NCBI RefSeq assembly: GCF_002903165.1
Contig: NZ_PPSK01000012.1
Location: forward strand, 1 to 64,000
Reading direction: 5' to 3'
DNA length: 64,000 bases
Origin: Halopseudomonas oceani
GTDB lineage: Bacteria > Pseudomonadota > Gammaproteobacteria > Pseudomonadales > Pseudomonadaceae
Below the pieces are notes generated by a model that saw nothing but the letters and a program-made list of their open reading frames with translations, made no database searches and had not been told where the DNA came from. The translations under genes and the position numbers were made by a program. This document shows, piece by piece, positions 18,927-30,140 of the stretch. How positions within the stretch are numbered: the first letter of the stretch is position 1; every line of letters starts with the position of its first letter.

Positions 18927-19308
18927 CTTCCCATTGGTCTGGATGAATCTAACGCAGGAACCCGGACATGATCACCAGAAGGACTTCGAAGAGTTCGAGG
19001 CGAATTTGCGGCGCGGCGAGCCCTTCGTCATCTTGAGCGACACCGCACCCGCTGAAGACCACGAGCACTCACCGGAAGACAAGAAGCGCACCGCACTCTG
19101 GATGAAAAAGCACAAGGCTGAATTACGAAGGCTGGTTCTGGCCATGATTCTAGTCGAACCCAGCTCGGCAAAACGTCTTGGTTTCAAGGCCTTTGCTACC
19201 GTATTTGCCAAGTTCTGGGGCTACCCGCTTATTCTTGCAAGGTCACATGAGCAGGCAATAGAGATGGCCAAAGAGCTGCTTTCACGTAATGCAACGCCAT
19301 CCCCATGA
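18907..19308 (+). CDS. Small cytoplasmic protein of unknown function, third gene of the receptor operon
   Basis: A 133-residue soluble protein rich in charged residues (GEPFVILSD, EDKKRTALWMKKHKAELRRLVLAMILVEP, LARSHEQAIEMAKELLS). The ATG at 18907 has AGGAA six bases upstream and overlaps the previous gene by 20 bp, indicating translational coupling. The pattern of a short strand, a charged helix and a final AxxMAKELL helix is reminiscent of STAS-like small proteins, but I cannot assign it. No signal peptide or membrane segment is seen. Confidence 0.65.
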   Translation: MTMNSSDFPLVWMNLTQEPGHDHQKDFEEFEANLRRGEPFVILSDTAPAEDHEHSPEDKKRTALWMKKHKAELRRLVLAMILVEPSSAKRLGFKAFATVFAKFWGYPLILARSHEQAIEMAKELLSRNATPSP

Positions 19309-19326
19309 CCGCTCACAAACGGACCT

Positions 19327-19354
19327 TCTCACGCGGCTTGTCCAGCGCGTGAGA
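19327..19354. terminator. Hairpin between convergent genes
   Basis: A perfect 9-bp inverted repeat (TCTCACGCG at 19327-19335, its complement at 19346-19354) with a 10-nt loop, lying just after the stop at 19308 and between two convergent genes. No T-run is present, so terminator function is tentative. Confidence 0.35.
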
Positions 19355-19466
19355 CCTGCCCGAACAGACGCTTCTTTAGCACTGACCCGCTTTTCACCGG
19401 CGGGCCCGCAAAGTGGCAGGACAGCCGCAGAGAACCAGCTTACCCGAGGAGACCTGCTTCGCGACA

Positions 19467-19898
19467 TCACTGCTGTAGATGCGAGAAGTAATCCTTGCTC
19501 ATCAGCACGTCCAGACGGTGCACCCGAGCAGCATCGACCAGAATGGCGTTCATCCTCTCCCGATCTCGAAAGATATCGCCCCCACCGCCTTCAACGTGCG
19601 CCTGCCTCCCAGCCAGATCGAAGAAGGCCTCAAAGATGCCGAAAACTCGCTCGGAGAAACGCACCGCAAACCAGGGTCCGGTTCCCGGTTCCTGCTCCAC
19701 GCAGAGGCGAATGTCGCGCAACATCTGCACCACCTCGTCTTCGCGCCCGGGCTTGGCTTCGAGATGAATATAAAACGCCTTGCGCCCTTCCGCGCCCTGC
19801 TCACCGATCTGTAGCACGCCAACATGCGGGGTCTGGGGGGCTTCTGGCGGCGCCACCGGGCCCGGTACTGAGCCAATGGGAATCTGCTTGTCGTTCAT
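19467..19898 (-). CDS. Antibiotic biosynthesis monooxygenase (ABM) domain protein
   Basis: A 143-residue protein. A Pro/Gly-rich N-terminal segment is followed by an ABM dimeric alpha-beta barrel: KAFYIHLEAKPGREDEVVQMLRDI, then PGTGPWFAVRF, FGIFEAFFDLAGRQAHV and ending MSKDYF. I chose the ATG at 19898 because AGGAG precedes it; a longer frame to 19967 has no support. ABM proteins include small quinol monooxygenases and haem-degrading enzymes, and many are uncharacterised. It is divergent from the AraC gene at 20030, so that regulator may control it. Confidence 0.75.
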   Translation of the reverse strand: MNDKQIPIGSVPGPVAPPEAPQTPHVGVLQIGEQGAEGRKAFYIHLEAKPGREDEVVQMLRDIRLCVEQEPGTGPWFAVRFSERVFGIFEAFFDLAGRQAHVEGGGGDIFRDRERMNAILVDAARVHRLDVLMSKDYFSHLQQ

Positions 19899-20029
19899 GG
19901 AAAATCTCCTGATTTGGAGCCTCCACTCTAGCGGTGCGGCTAAATCATCAGATGCGCAAAGCACCAAGAAACCTGCCTAAAAATCCCGCCAGCTTTACCC
20001 TCGCCCATTCTCAGGCGCAGAATGCCAAC

Positions 20030-20890
20030 ATGCACAAAGCGCTGATTGAGACCGCACGCAGCTACTGCCAAAAGCACGCTGCAGAAGGCTCCCCTATTAA
20101 AACCCCGGTACCCGGCCTGGTCCTGCTGCGGAGAGTAACGCCTGCGGAAGTGGATCACGCAATAATCCAGCCCCTTCTGTGCTTGGTGCTGGAGGGTAGC
20201 AAGGAGGTCGATATCGGCGACCGGTGCGAGCGCTTCAATGCAGGTGAAGTAATGCTGGTCAGCCGCAACGTCCCCACCAGGACACGCATAGGCGAGGCCA
20301 GTGCGGCTAAGCCGTATCTGTCCATCGCGCTGGATCTGGATGCAGGCTTGCTGCGCGAGTTGATAAACCTGCACAACGGCCTTCCTGAGCAACGGCAGAA
20401 CGTTCGGCCGGCACTATTCGACGCCGTACGCCGTCTCATCGCCGTGCTTGATCAGCCAGCGTCCTTGGCAGCTCTTCACGCTGGGCTGCTGAGGGAAATC
20501 CACCATTGGTTGCTGCTCGGCCCCGAGGGCGAACAGCTCCGAGAACTGGCGCAGGTAGATGGCCACGCGAGCCGCATCGCACGAGCGGTAAGCCTGCTGC
20601 GACGCGACTATCGCAGGGCGCTAACTATTGACGTATTGGCAGCCAAGGCGGGAATGAGCCGCTCGGCCTTTCACCTGCACTTTCGTGCACACACATCACT
20701 GACGCCGCTGCAGTTCCAGAAGCAGCTCCGGCTGATTGATGCACGCAATCAGATATTCAGCCGAGGCAAAAGCGTCAGCGCCGCGGCCTTCGCCGTCGGC
20801 TACGAAAGCGTCTCACAGTTCAGCCGCGAGTATCGCCGCCTGTTCGGACTGTCCCCGGCGCAGGACAAGCGGGCATCAACAGACGGCTGA
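20030..20890 (+). CDS. AraC-family transcriptional regulator (AraC_N type)
   Basis: About 286 residues from the ATG at 20030. The N-terminal AraC_N-like domain (TPVPGLVLLRRVTPAEVDHAIIQPLLCLVLEGSKEV) is followed by the two-helix DNA-binding domain (LAAKAGMSRSAFHLHFRAHTSLTPLQFQKQLRL and VSAAAFAVGYESVSQFSREYRRLFG). The start is uncertain: ATG at 19952 and GTG at 19934 are in frame, but the family normally begins shortly before the LIETARSYC helix. No clear ribosome site is seen. It is divergent from the ABM-domain gene and followed by a bidirectional terminator. Confidence 0.8.
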   Translation: MHKALIETARSYCQKHAAEGSPIKTPVPGLVLLRRVTPAEVDHAIIQPLLCLVLEGSKEVDIGDRCERFNAGEVMLVSRNVPTRTRIGEASAAKPYLSIALDLDAGLLRELINLHNGLPEQRQNVRPALFDAVRRLIAVLDQPASLAALHAGLLREIHHWLLLGPEGEQLRELAQVDGHASRIARAVSLLRRDYRRALTIDVLAAKAGMSRSAFHLHFRAHTSLTPLQFQKQLRLIDARNQIFSRGKSVSAAAFAVGYESVSQFSREYRRLFGLSPAQDKRASTDG

Positions 20891-20893
20891 AAC

Positions 20894-20922
20894 AAAAAAG
20901 GCGCCCGATTGGGCGCCTTCTT
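20894..20922. terminator. Bidirectional terminator between araC and guaA
   Basis: The stem GGCGCCC/GGGCGCC (20900-20906 and 20911-20917, loop GATT) is flanked by an A-run on the left and TTCTTCT on the right. It can end the AraC gene on + and guaA on -. Confidence 0.85.
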
Positions 20923-20943
20923 CTGACAACGAGCGAGGTGGAA

Positions 20944-22524
20944 TCACTCCCACTCGATGGTCGCCGGCGGCTTGCTTGAGACGTCGTAGGTGACGCGGGA
21001 GATGCCTTCGATTTCGTTGATGATGCGGTTGGAGACCTTCTCCAACAGCTCATAGGGCAGGTGCGCCCAACGCGCGGTCATGAAGTCGATGGTTTCTACC
21101 GCACGCAGGGCAACCACCCAGGCGTAACGACGGCCATCACCGACCACACCAACCGACTTGACCGGCTGGAACACGACGAAGGCCTGGCTGGTCTTGTGGT
21201 ACCAGTCGAAGTTGTGCAGCTCCTGAATAAAGATGTGATCCGCCAGACGCAGCAGGTCAGCGTACTCCTTCTTCACTTCACCGAGGATGCGCACACCCAG
21301 CCCCGGACCCGGGAACGGGTGACGGTAGACCATGTCGTAGGGCAGACCCAGTTCCAGACCGATCTTGCGGACCTCGTCCTTGAACAGTTCGCGCAACGGC
21401 TCGACCAGTTCAAAAGCCATGTCGTCCGGCAGGCCGCCGACGTTGTGGTGCGACTTGATCACGTGGGCCTTGCCGGTCTTGGCGCCAGCCGACTCGATCA
21501 CGTCCGGGTAGATGGTGCCCTGGGCGAGGAACTTCACATCCTGCAGCTTGGTCGCTTCGGTGTCGAAAACCTCGATAAAGGTGCGGCCGATGATCTTACG
21601 CTTCTCTTCCGGATCGGCGACACCGGCCAGACGGCCGAGGAACAGGTCTTCGGCATCAACACGGATGACCTTGACGCCCATGTTTTCGGCAAACATGGCC
21701 ATGACTTGATCGCCTTCCTGATGGCGCAGCAGACCGTTGTCGACAAAGACACAGGTCAGCTGATCACCAATCGCCTTGTGCAGCAGTGCTGCAACCACTG
21801 AGGAATCAACGCCGCCAGACAGGCCCAGTAGCACCTTGGAGTCGCCAACCTGTGCACGCACGGTGGCGATGGCATCTTCAACGATGTTGGCCGGCGTCCA
21901 CAGCGCTTCACAGCCGCAGATCTCGAGCACGAAGCGCGACAGAATGCGGCCGCCCTGCTTGGTGTGGGTCACTTCCGGGTGGAACTGCACACCGTAGTAG
22001 CCGCGCTCGTCGTCGGCCATTGCAGCGATCGGGCAGCTCGGGGTGCTGGCCAGTACGTGGAAGCCTTCAGGAATCGTGGTGACCTTGTCGCCGTGGCTCA
22101 TCCAGACATCCAGACCAAACACACCGTCGGCGTCGACGTGGTCTTCAATACCATCGAGCAGGCGACCCTTGCCGACCACATCGACACGGGCATAACCGAA
22201 TTCGCGAACATTCGACCCTTCGACCTTGCCGCCCAACTGCTCGGACATGGTCTGCATGCCGTAGCAGATGCCAAACAGCGGGACATTCAGGTCGAATACG
22301 GCCTGCGGCGCACGCGGGCTGTCAGCTGCGTGTACCGACTCCGGACCACCGGCAAGGATGATACCGCGCGGCGCAAAGGCGTTGATGTCCTCGGCACTCA
22401 TGTCCCAGGGGTGGATCTCGCAGTAAACACCGATCTCACGTACCCGACGGGCGATGAGCTGGGTGTACTGGGAACCGAAGTCCAGAATCAGGATGCGGTG
22501 CGCATGGATATCTTGCAGGGACAT
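20944..22524 (-). CDS. guaA: GMP synthase (glutamine-hydrolysing)
   Basis: A 526-residue enzyme that aminates XMP to GMP in the cytoplasm. The N-terminal class I glutamine amidotransferase domain carries the triad Cys87 (GICYG), His182 and Glu184 (FHPEVTH). The ATP-pyrophosphatase domain has the P-loop SGGVDSS at 236-242. The C-terminal dimerisation domain ends in the conserved TIEWE. Length is normal for the family. The start has GAGGAA upstream. It lies 112 bp downstream of guaB on the same strand, forming the usual guaBA unit, with a palindromic repeat between the two genes. Confidence 0.98.
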   Translation of the reverse strand: MSLQDIHAHRILILDFGSQYTQLIARRVREIGVYCEIHPWDMSAEDINAFAPRGIILAGGPESVHAADSPRAPQAVFDLNVPLFGICYGMQTMSEQLGGKVEGSNVREFGYARVDVVGKGRLLDGIEDHVDADGVFGLDVWMSHGDKVTTIPEGFHVLASTPSCPIAAMADDERGYYGVQFHPEVTHTKQGGRILSRFVLEICGCEALWTPANIVEDAIATVRAQVGDSKVLLGLSGGVDSSVVAALLHKAIGDQLTCVFVDNGLLRHQEGDQVMAMFAENMGVKVIRVDAEDLFLGRLAGVADPEEKRKIIGRTFIEVFDTEATKLQDVKFLAQGTIYPDVIESAGAKTGKAHVIKSHHNVGGLPDDMAFELVEPLRELFKDEVRKIGLELGLPYDMVYRHPFPGPGLGVRILGEVKKEYADLLRLADHIFIQELHNFDWYHKTSQAFVVFQPVKSVGVVGDGRRYAWVVALRAVETIDFMTARWAHLPYELLEKVSNRIINEIEGISRVTYDVSSKPPATIEWE

Positions 22525-22544
22525 GGAATTTCCTCAGAGAAAGT

Positions 22545-22619
22545 AAGCGGCAAACCCGAAGCTGCAAGCGACAAGCGCACACCGTGCTGCTTGCAGCTTG
22601 ACGCTTTCAGCTTGCCGCT
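22545..22619. repeat. Palindromic AAGC-type intergenic repeat between guaB and guaA
   Basis: Nested inverted repeats: inner perfect 11-bp arms AAGCTGCAAGC (22559-22569) and GCTTGCAGCTT (22589-22599), and outer arms AGCGGCAA (22546-22553) and TTGCCGCT (22612-22619). The same words (CAAGCGGCAAGC, GCTTGCAGCTT) recur between suhB and secF at 43110-43340, so this looks like a dispersed REP-like family. Confidence 0.7.
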
Positions 22620-22636
22620 GATGGGTTGAGCTACGC

Positions 22637-24178
<1,542 letters not shown>

Positions 24179-24390
24179 TCAGCATGCTAAATCACCGCAC
24201 ACATCAGCTGCGGCGCGCTGCCCGGCAGATGGCTTGGCAGACGCCTGGAAACCATAGGCGAAGCAGCCCGTGCAAGGCAAAAGCAGGCGAAGAAGCAAAA
24301 TCTCCATCAAGTAAATGCGCATTCTGATACTGCGTTTAGGGTAGCAACGGCAATGCAGTTAGATGTTCAACAGCCTGCTAGAATGCCCCC

Positions 24391-25767
24391 ATGAACGATG
24401 ATCACCTGTTTCAGAAGCTCACCGCCGAGCCGGATGTGCTCAGCGTCAGCCAACTCAATGCCCGCGCCCGGCAACTGTTGGAAGACGTTTTCCCACGCAT
24501 CTGGGTCGAGGGCGAGCTGTCCAATCTGTCGCGCCCCAGTTCCGGCCACATGTACTTCACCCTGAAGGACGACCGGGCACAGATTCGCTGTGCCCTGTTC
24601 CGTCAGAACGCCGCCCGGGTGCGATTGGCGATGCGTGACGGCCAGCAGGTCCGTGCCCGTGGCCGGGTCAGCCTGTACGAGGGCCGCGGCGACTATCAGT
24701 TGATCGTCGACAGTGTCGAGGCCGCTGGTGACGGCGCACTGCGTCAGGCATTCGACGCGCTGAAAGCCAAGCTGCAGGCCGAGGGCCTGTTCGACAGCGA
24801 GCGCAAGCGCCCACTGCCGGGCCACCCCACCCGCATTGGCGTCATCACCTCGCCGAGCGGTGCCGCAGTGCGCGACATCATCAGCGTGTTCGGCCGCCGA
24901 GCACCCTTTATCGAACTGGTGATCGTCCCGGCTGCGGTACAAGGACGCGAAGCCGCACCGCAACTGGTCAAAGCGCTGGAACGCGCCGACCGGGCGGGGT
25001 TTGATGCCATCATCCTCAGCCGCGGCGGCGGGTCGCTGGAAGACCTCTGGCCGTTCAACGAGGAAAGCGTCGCCCGCGCCCTCGCCGCCTGCCAGACGCC
25101 AACCATCAGTGCGGTCGGCCACGAAACCGACTTTTCCATCAGCGACTTTGTTGCCGATGTGCGCGCACCCACCCCGTCTGCTGCGGCGGAACTGCTCAGC
25201 CCGGATCGACTGGCCCTGCTGCGCCAGATCGAGCAGCTGCAGCGTCGCCTGCAACAACGGCTGAACGAGCGCCTGAGCCGAGCACGCCTGCAGCTGGACG
25301 GGCTGCGTCGACGCCTGCGGCATCCGGGCGAACGTCTGGCCCAGCAGGCACGGCGGCTGGACGAACTGGAAATGCGCCTGCGGCGCGCGGTCGACAACCG
25401 TCTTCGTCAGCGTGCCGATCGCCTGCAGTACCTGCAAACGCGGCTCAACACTCAGCACCCGGGCCGCCGATTGCAGCGCCTGCACGAACAATGGCAACAG
25501 CTGGACCAGCGCTTGCCGCGGGCCATGCAGCAACAACTTAAGCACGCGCACACGCGCCTGCAGCAGCAGGTGCAGGCACTGCATCTGGTCAGTCCGCTGG
25601 CCACCCTTGGCCGCGGCTACAGCATCCTGCTCGACCAGCAGGGCAAGGCGGTACGCAGTGCTGGCGATACCCGCCCGGGCCAGCGCCTGAACGCCCGACT
25701 GCACGACGGCACGCTGGCGGTAGAAGTAGTGAAAGACGAACCCCACACCTTGTCATTACTGGATTGA
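24391..25767 (+). CDS. xseA: Exodeoxyribonuclease VII large subunit
   Basis: A 458-residue protein: N-terminal OB fold (SVSQLNARARQLLEDVFPRIWVEGELSNLSRPSSGHMYFTLKD), catalytic domain (RIGVITSPSGAAVRDIISVFGRR, RGGGSLEDLWPFN, AVGHETDFSISDFVAD), a long coiled-coil rich in Arg, Gln and Leu, and a C-terminal segment with LGRGYSIL. With XseB it degrades single-stranded DNA in repair. It is divergent from guaB and sits 3 bp before the peptidase gene. No strong ribosome site was seen. Confidence 0.96.
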   Translation: MNDDHLFQKLTAEPDVLSVSQLNARARQLLEDVFPRIWVEGELSNLSRPSSGHMYFTLKDDRAQIRCALFRQNAARVRLAMRDGQQVRARGRVSLYEGRGDYQLIVDSVEAAGDGALRQAFDALKAKLQAEGLFDSERKRPLPGHPTRIGVITSPSGAAVRDIISVFGRRAPFIELVIVPAAVQGREAAPQLVKALERADRAGFDAIILSRGGGSLEDLWPFNEESVARALAACQTPTISAVGHETDFSISDFVADVRAPTPSAAAELLSPDRLALLRQIEQLQRRLQQRLNERLSRARLQLDGLRRRLRHPGERLAQQARRLDELEMRLRRAVDNRLRQRADRLQYLQTRLNTQHPGRRLQRLHEQWQQLDQRLPRAMQQQLKHAHTRLQQQVQALHLVSPLATLGRGYSILLDQQGKAVRSAGDTRPGQRLNARLHDGTLAVEVVKDEPHTLSLLD

Positions 25768-25770
25768 TCC

Positions 25771-26613
25771 ATGTTCCTGAATCAACTACGCCGCCCGCTG
25801 GTAGCGTTGCTGCTGGCCGGACTCAGCCTGCCGGCGCTGGCCGACGGTTTTATCACTCGCCTGCTCAATAAACCCGTGCCCGGTGGCGTTGCCGTGGTCG
25901 CCCTGCCAGAACAAGCCGACGCACCGCGCGCAACCTTTCAGGGCAAGCCGCTGCTGACCATTCGCGAAGACGGTCAGCGCTGGATCGCCATCGTCGGGCT
26001 TGGCCTGGACGTACCAACCGGCCAACAGCACATCGAACTGGCAGACGGACGCCAACTGGGTTTCACCGTCGGCCCACGTGTGTACGCACAGCAGCACATC
26101 ACGCTGAAGAACCGCAGCCAGGTCAATCCGGATCCGGCGCAGCTGGCGCGTATCCAGCGTGAACTGCAAGAACAAACCGATGCCTACGCCCGATTCAGCC
26201 CGCGTCAGCCCAGCAACCTGCTGTTTGATCGCCCGGTGCCCGGTCGCCAGTCCAGTGCCTTCGGCCTGCGACGGTTCTTTAATGGCGAGGAACGCAACCC
26301 GCACTCCGGACTCGATTTTGCCGCCAGCACCGGCACGCCGATCAAGGCCCCAGCCGCTGGCGAAGTGATTCTGGTAGGCGACTACTTCTTCAACGGCAAG
26401 ACCGTTTTTGTTGACCACGGCCAGGGGCTGATCAGCATGTTCTGCCACCTCTCTGCCATTGATGTCGACTTGGGGCAGGAAATCCCTCGCGGTGGCGTGC
26501 TCGGCAAGGTCGGGTCGACCGGTCGCGCCACTGGGCCTCACCTGCACTGGAACGTCAGTCTGAATGGCAGCCGGGTCGACCCGGCGATTTTCATCGGCAC
26601 TTATCAACCTTGA
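25771..26613 (+). CDS. M23-family (LytM-like) peptidase
   Basis: A 280-residue periplasmic protein: signal peptide with cleavage near Ala24/Asp25, an N-terminal domain resembling the M23 N-terminal family, and a C-terminal peptidase domain with the zinc ligands His178 and Asp182 (HSGLDFA) and His259 (PHLHW). His226 (FCHLS) is also present. All metal ligands are intact, so it is probably an active cell-wall endopeptidase rather than a degenerate regulator. It follows xseA by 3 bp, an arrangement common in Pseudomonas, so co-transcription is likely. Confidence 0.9.
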   Translation: MFLNQLRRPLVALLLAGLSLPALADGFITRLLNKPVPGGVAVVALPEQADAPRATFQGKPLLTIREDGQRWIAIVGLGLDVPTGQQHIELADGRQLGFTVGPRVYAQQHITLKNRSQVNPDPAQLARIQRELQEQTDAYARFSPRQPSNLLFDRPVPGRQSSAFGLRRFFNGEERNPHSGLDFAASTGTPIKAPAAGEVILVGDYFFNGKTVFVDHGQGLISMFCHLSAIDVDLGQEIPRGGVLGKVGSTGRATGPHLHWNVSLNGSRVDPAIFIGTYQP

Positions 26614-26827
26614 TGTCGCTCTGAAACCAGTGCGCAAACATTCGGCAGAAATCGCCCAGCAGAGGCAATAAAAACCAACATTTATCACCCAAACGGTGAT
26701 TCCTGCCATTTTTTATCAACTTGTTGCAACCCAACATCGCAGCCATTACCGTTTACTGCAACGAACTCTTATCTGTTACTGCCTCAGGCCTTCACGAGAG
26801 GCCGGCCAGCCCAGGGAAATCAACACC

Positions 26828-28498
26828 ATGAGCATGCTCAAAGACCCGTCAAGCAAGTACCGCGCATTCCAGCCGATCGACATTCCTGATCGCCAGTGGC
26901 CCAGCCGCACCATCACCGAAGTACCGGTCTGGTGCAGCTCTGATCTGCGCGACGGTAACCAGTCACTGATCGAGCCAATGGACCCGGCGCGCAAGCTGCG
27001 CTTCTTCAAGACACTGGTCGCCGTGGGCCTGAAGCAGATTGAGGTGGCCTTCCCCTCTGCCTCCCAGACTGATTTCGATTTCGTGCGCACGCTGATCGAG
27101 GATGGCCATATCCCGGATGACGTCACCATTCAGGTGCTGACCCAGGCCCGTGCCGACCTGATCGAACGCACCTTCGAATCTGTCCGAGGCGCCAAAAAGG
27201 CCATCATTCACGTCTACAACGCCACCGCGCCGAGCTTCCGTCGCATTGTCTTCAAGCAAGACAAGCAGGGCGTGACCGACATTGCCGTCAACGCCGCCAA
27301 GCTGATCAAGGAGCTGGCTGCCAAGCAGCCCGAGACCGAGTGGACCTTCCAGTACTCGCCGGAAATCTTCACCTCCACCGAGCTGGACTTCGCGGTGCAA
27401 GTCTGTGATGCGGTGCTGGATGTCTGGGAACCGACGCCTGAAAACAAGGTAATCCTCAATCTGCCGGCGACCGTAGAGGTATCCACCCCGAACATTTATG
27501 CCGACCAGATCGAGTGGTTCTGCCGCCATATCAGCCGCCGCGACAGCGTGCTGGTCAGCCTGCACACTCACAACGACCGTGGCACCGGCGTTGCGGCAAC
27601 CGAGCTGGGCCTGATGGCCGGTGCAGACCGCGTCGAAGGCTGCTTGTTCGGCAACGGTGAGCGCACTGGTAACGTCGACTTGGTCAACGTGGCGCTGAAT
27701 ATGTACACCCAGGGTCTGCATCCAGGGCTGGACTTCTCCGACATCGACGCCGTGCGCAAGGTCGTAGAAGAATGCAACCAGTTACCGGTGCATCCGCGTC
27801 ACCCGTACGTCGGCGACCTGGTCCATACCGCCTTCTCCGGTTCGCATCAGGACGCAATCCGCAAGGGTTTCAGCCAGCAAGATCCGAACGGCATCTGGGA
27901 AGTCCCCTACCTGCCGATCGACCCGGCGGACATTGGCCGTAGCTACGAGGCAGTCATCCGCGTCAACAGCCAGTCAGGCAAGGGCGGCATTACGTATTTG
28001 CTGGAGCAGGAGTACGGCATCAGCCTGCCGCGTCGCATGCAGATCGAGTTCAGCCAAGTGGTTCAGGGTGAAACCGATCGCCTCGGCCTGGAACTGACCG
28101 CTGCACAGATTCACGGCTTGCTGGAGAAGGAATACCTCCAGGCGACCAGCCCGTATGCGCTGATCCGTCATCGCCTGCAGGAAGAGAACGGCACCAGCGC
28201 CGTCGATGTGGAAGTGCTCAATCAGGGCAACACCCTGCATTGGCGCGGACTGGGCAAAGGCCCGCTGGAAGCCTTGGTAGCCGGCCTGCCAGTGGGTCTG
28301 GAAATCATGGACTACCACGAGCACGCCATCGGCTCCGGCACCAATGCCAAGGCCGCAGCCTACGTTGAAGTCCGCCTGGACGGCGGTCGCCCGGTACACG
28401 GTCTGGGTATCGACGAGAACCTGACTACCGCCAGCTTCCGCGCCCTGTTCAGCGCCCTCAACCGCGCACTGCGTCAGGCGGAGGCGCAAGCCGCCTGA
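26828..28498 (+). CDS. leuA: 2-isopropylmalate synthase
   Basis: A 556-residue enzyme that condenses acetyl-CoA with 2-oxoisovalerate, the first step of leucine synthesis. The TIM barrel has [11 protein letters not shown] near residue 38, HTHNDRGTG and the NGERTGN motif, followed by the C-terminal leucine-binding regulatory domain. I chose the ATG at 26828 ([14 protein letters not shown]) because this N-terminus is typical of Pseudomonas LeuA; the frame extends upstream to a GTG at 26696 without support. The 214-bp upstream gap is AT-richer and holds small inverted repeats (ATCACC...GGTGAT) but no Leu-rich leader peptide. Confidence 0.95.
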   Translation: MSMLKDPSSKYRAFQPIDIPDRQWPSRTITEVPVWCSSDLRDGNQSLIEPMDPARKLRFFKTLVAVGLKQIEVAFPSASQTDFDFVRTLIEDGHIPDDVTIQVLTQARADLIERTFESVRGAKKAIIHVYNATAPSFRRIVFKQDKQGVTDIAVNAAKLIKELAAKQPETEWTFQYSPEIFTSTELDFAVQVCDAVLDVWEPTPENKVILNLPATVEVSTPNIYADQIEWFCRHISRRDSVLVSLHTHNDRGTGVAATELGLMAGADRVEGCLFGNGERTGNVDLVNVALNMYTQGLHPGLDFSDIDAVRKVVEECNQLPVHPRHPYVGDLVHTAFSGSHQDAIRKGFSQQDPNGIWEVPYLPIDPADIGRSYEAVIRVNSQSGKGGITYLLEQEYGISLPRRMQIEFSQVVQGETDRLGLELTAAQIHGLLEKEYLQATSPYALIRHRLQEENGTSAVDVEVLNQGNTLHWRGLGKGPLEALVAGLPVGLEIMDYHEHAIGSGTNAKAAAYVEVRLDGGRPVHGLGIDENLTTASFRALFSALNRALRQAEAQAA

Positions 28499-28525
28499 GG
28501 ACCTGCGGGGCGCCCGCCCCGCAGA

Positions 28526-28906
28526 TTAGTCATTTGTACTGGCAGCGCTCTGCTGCCAGTGCTCCCTGCCCCAACTGCACATCGCCGCCAGCACCGGCTG
28601 CAAACTCGCACCGTGCTCGGTAATACGGTACTCGACCCGCGGCGGCACCTCGGCAAACACCGTGCGACTCACCACTCCGTCGCGCTCCAGCTCACGCAAC
28701 TGCTGGGTCAGCATCTTCTCGGTAATACCCGGCACCAAACGCTTTAGCTCCGAAAACCGCTGCGGCCCCTGAATGATGTGATAAGCCAACACAGCCTTCC
28801 ACTTGCCGCCGATCACATCCAGCGTGACTTCGATGGGCGTCGAGTAGGTCTTGTCGCCGCGCACCAATCGCTTGCTCTCGGCGATGCGTAACTGCTCTTC
28901 GGTCAT
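28526..28906 (-). CDS. HxlR-family transcriptional regulator
   Basis: A 126-residue winged-helix protein with the HxlR signature: TLDVIGGKWKAVLAYHIIQGPQRFSELKRLVPGITEKMLTQQLRELERDGVVSR, then VPPRVEYRITEHGASL. HxlR/YodB-like regulators often sense electrophiles or oxidants through cysteine; one Cys is present in AAMCSWGREHW near the C-terminus. The ATG at 28906 is chosen because it starts the conserved region and has AAGGT upstream. It is divergent from the Old Yellow Enzyme gene at 29023, which it probably regulates. Confidence 0.88.
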   Translation of the reverse strand: MTEEQLRIAESKRLVRGDKTYSTPIEVTLDVIGGKWKAVLAYHIIQGPQRFSELKRLVPGITEKMLTQQLRELERDGVVSRTVFAEVPPRVEYRITEHGASLQPVLAAMCSWGREHWQQSAASTND

Positions 28907-28913
28907 CTGATGA

Positions 28914-28927
28914 TTACCTTTTGGTAA
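28914..28927. promoter_or_regulatory. Candidate HxlR operator
   Basis: The inverted repeat TTACC-TTTT-GGTAA (28914-28927) lies 8 bases upstream of the regulator start. A GTACGTAC palindrome lies about 20 bases further on (near 28943-28950) in the same divergent gap. Both could be regulator sites; assignment is by position only. Confidence 0.45.
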
Positions 28928-29022
28928 GTGACTGCCAAAATCGTACGTACTTGCGAAAAAGAATGCCACCCCCATAATGACCGGCATTGGACATTCACCG
29001 ACGACTGACTCCGGGAGCCCCT

Positions 29023-30129
29023 ATGCCCAGCAATACCCTGTTCCAACCTGCTCGCCTCGGCAGCCTTGATCTGCCAAACCGCGTGGTAATGGCCCCACTG
29101 ACCCGCCAGCGCGCTGCTCAGCCCGGCAATCTACCCCACGCTCTGAACGTCGAGTACTACACCCAACGCGCCAACGCCGGTCTGATCATCAGCGAAGGAG
29201 TGCAAATCAGCCCCGAAGCACAGGGCTACGCCTGGACGCCCGGCATTCACAGCCCCGAACAGATTGAAGGCTGGAAGGCTGTCACCGAGTCCGTGCACAA
29301 CGCCGGTGGCCGCATCTTCCTGCAGCTGTGGCACGTCGGCCGCATCTCCCACACCCTGATTCAGCCCAACGGTCAGGCACCGGTCGCCCCCTCTGCCATT
29401 GCCGCCAAAGCGGACGTCTACGTGCAGGAACCCGATGGCAGCCATCACAAGGCAGCCGCCTCTACCCCCCGCGCGCTGGAAACCGCCGAGCTGCCTCAGG
29501 TGGTGGGAACCTACGCACAGGCAACCCGCAACGCACTGCAGGCCGGCTTTGACGGCGTCGAGATTCACGCTGCCAACGGCTACCTGCTCGACCAGTTCCT
29601 CTGCTCCAACAGCAACCAGCGCACCGATGCGTATGGCGGCAGCGTCGAAAACCGCGCCCGCCTGGTACTCGAAGTCGTCGATGCAGTGGTCGCCGCGGCA
29701 GGCGACGCCGGCATCGTTGGCATCCGCATTTCTCCGCTCGGCACCTTCAACGGTGTTGAGGACGCCAACCCGCTGGAAACCTTCAGCTACCTGCTGGAGC
29801 AACTGAACAGCCGTGGTTTGGCCTATGTTCACGTCAACAAGCCGGACTGGGCAGGTGGCAGCTACGAAGGCTTCGACGAACTGCTGGCCGCGCTGCGCAA
29901 AGTCTACAAAGGCGACTTCATCCTCGCTGGCGGTTTGGATGGCGAAAGCGCTTCCAGCGCGCTCGAGAGCGGTCTGGCGCAGTTTGCTGCATTCGGCCGT
30001 CCCTATATCGCCAACCCGGATCTGGTCGCACGGCTGCAGGCTGGTGCGCCGCTCAATCAGGTCAACCCGCGCACGCTGTACGGCGGCGGCGCCGAGGGCT
30101 ACACCGACTACCCGGCATTAGAAGCCTGA
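29023..30129 (+). CDS. Old Yellow Enzyme family alkene/N-ethylmaleimide reductase
   Basis: A 368-residue FMN flavoprotein (NemA/XenA class) that reduces activated C=C bonds or nitro compounds with NAD(P)H. Family motifs: VMAPLTRQRA at the N-terminus, FLQLWHVGRISH, GVEIHAANGYLLDQFL, the block YGGSVENRARLVLEVVDAV, and phosphate-binding LAGGLDGES and FGRPYIANPDLV. The ATG at 29023 is preceded by GGGAG. It is divergent from the HxlR gene and followed by a strong terminator, so it is likely monocistronic and inducible. Confidence 0.93.
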   Translation: MPSNTLFQPARLGSLDLPNRVVMAPLTRQRAAQPGNLPHALNVEYYTQRANAGLIISEGVQISPEAQGYAWTPGIHSPEQIEGWKAVTESVHNAGGRIFLQLWHVGRISHTLIQPNGQAPVAPSAIAAKADVYVQEPDGSHHKAAASTPRALETAELPQVVGTYAQATRNALQAGFDGVEIHAANGYLLDQFLCSNSNQRTDAYGGSVENRARLVLEVVDAVVAAAGDAGIVGIRISPLGTFNGVEDANPLETFSYLLEQLNSRGLAYVHVNKPDWAGGSYEGFDELLAALRKVYKGDFILAGGLDGESASSALESGLAQFAAFGRPYIANPDLVARLQAGAPLNQVNPRTLYGGGAEGYTDYPALEA

Positions 30130-30140
30130 GCAGCGGACAC

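Noticed and set aside
19289-19912. 207-codon plus-strand frame opposite the ABM-domain gene
   Set aside because: Arg/Pro/Ala-rich shadow translation; the opposite strand encodes a recognisable ABM domain with a good ribosome site.
26614-26827. Leucine leader peptide attenuator before leuA
   Set aside because: The gap has small inverted repeats, but I found no short frame with a run of leucine codons and no clear terminator.
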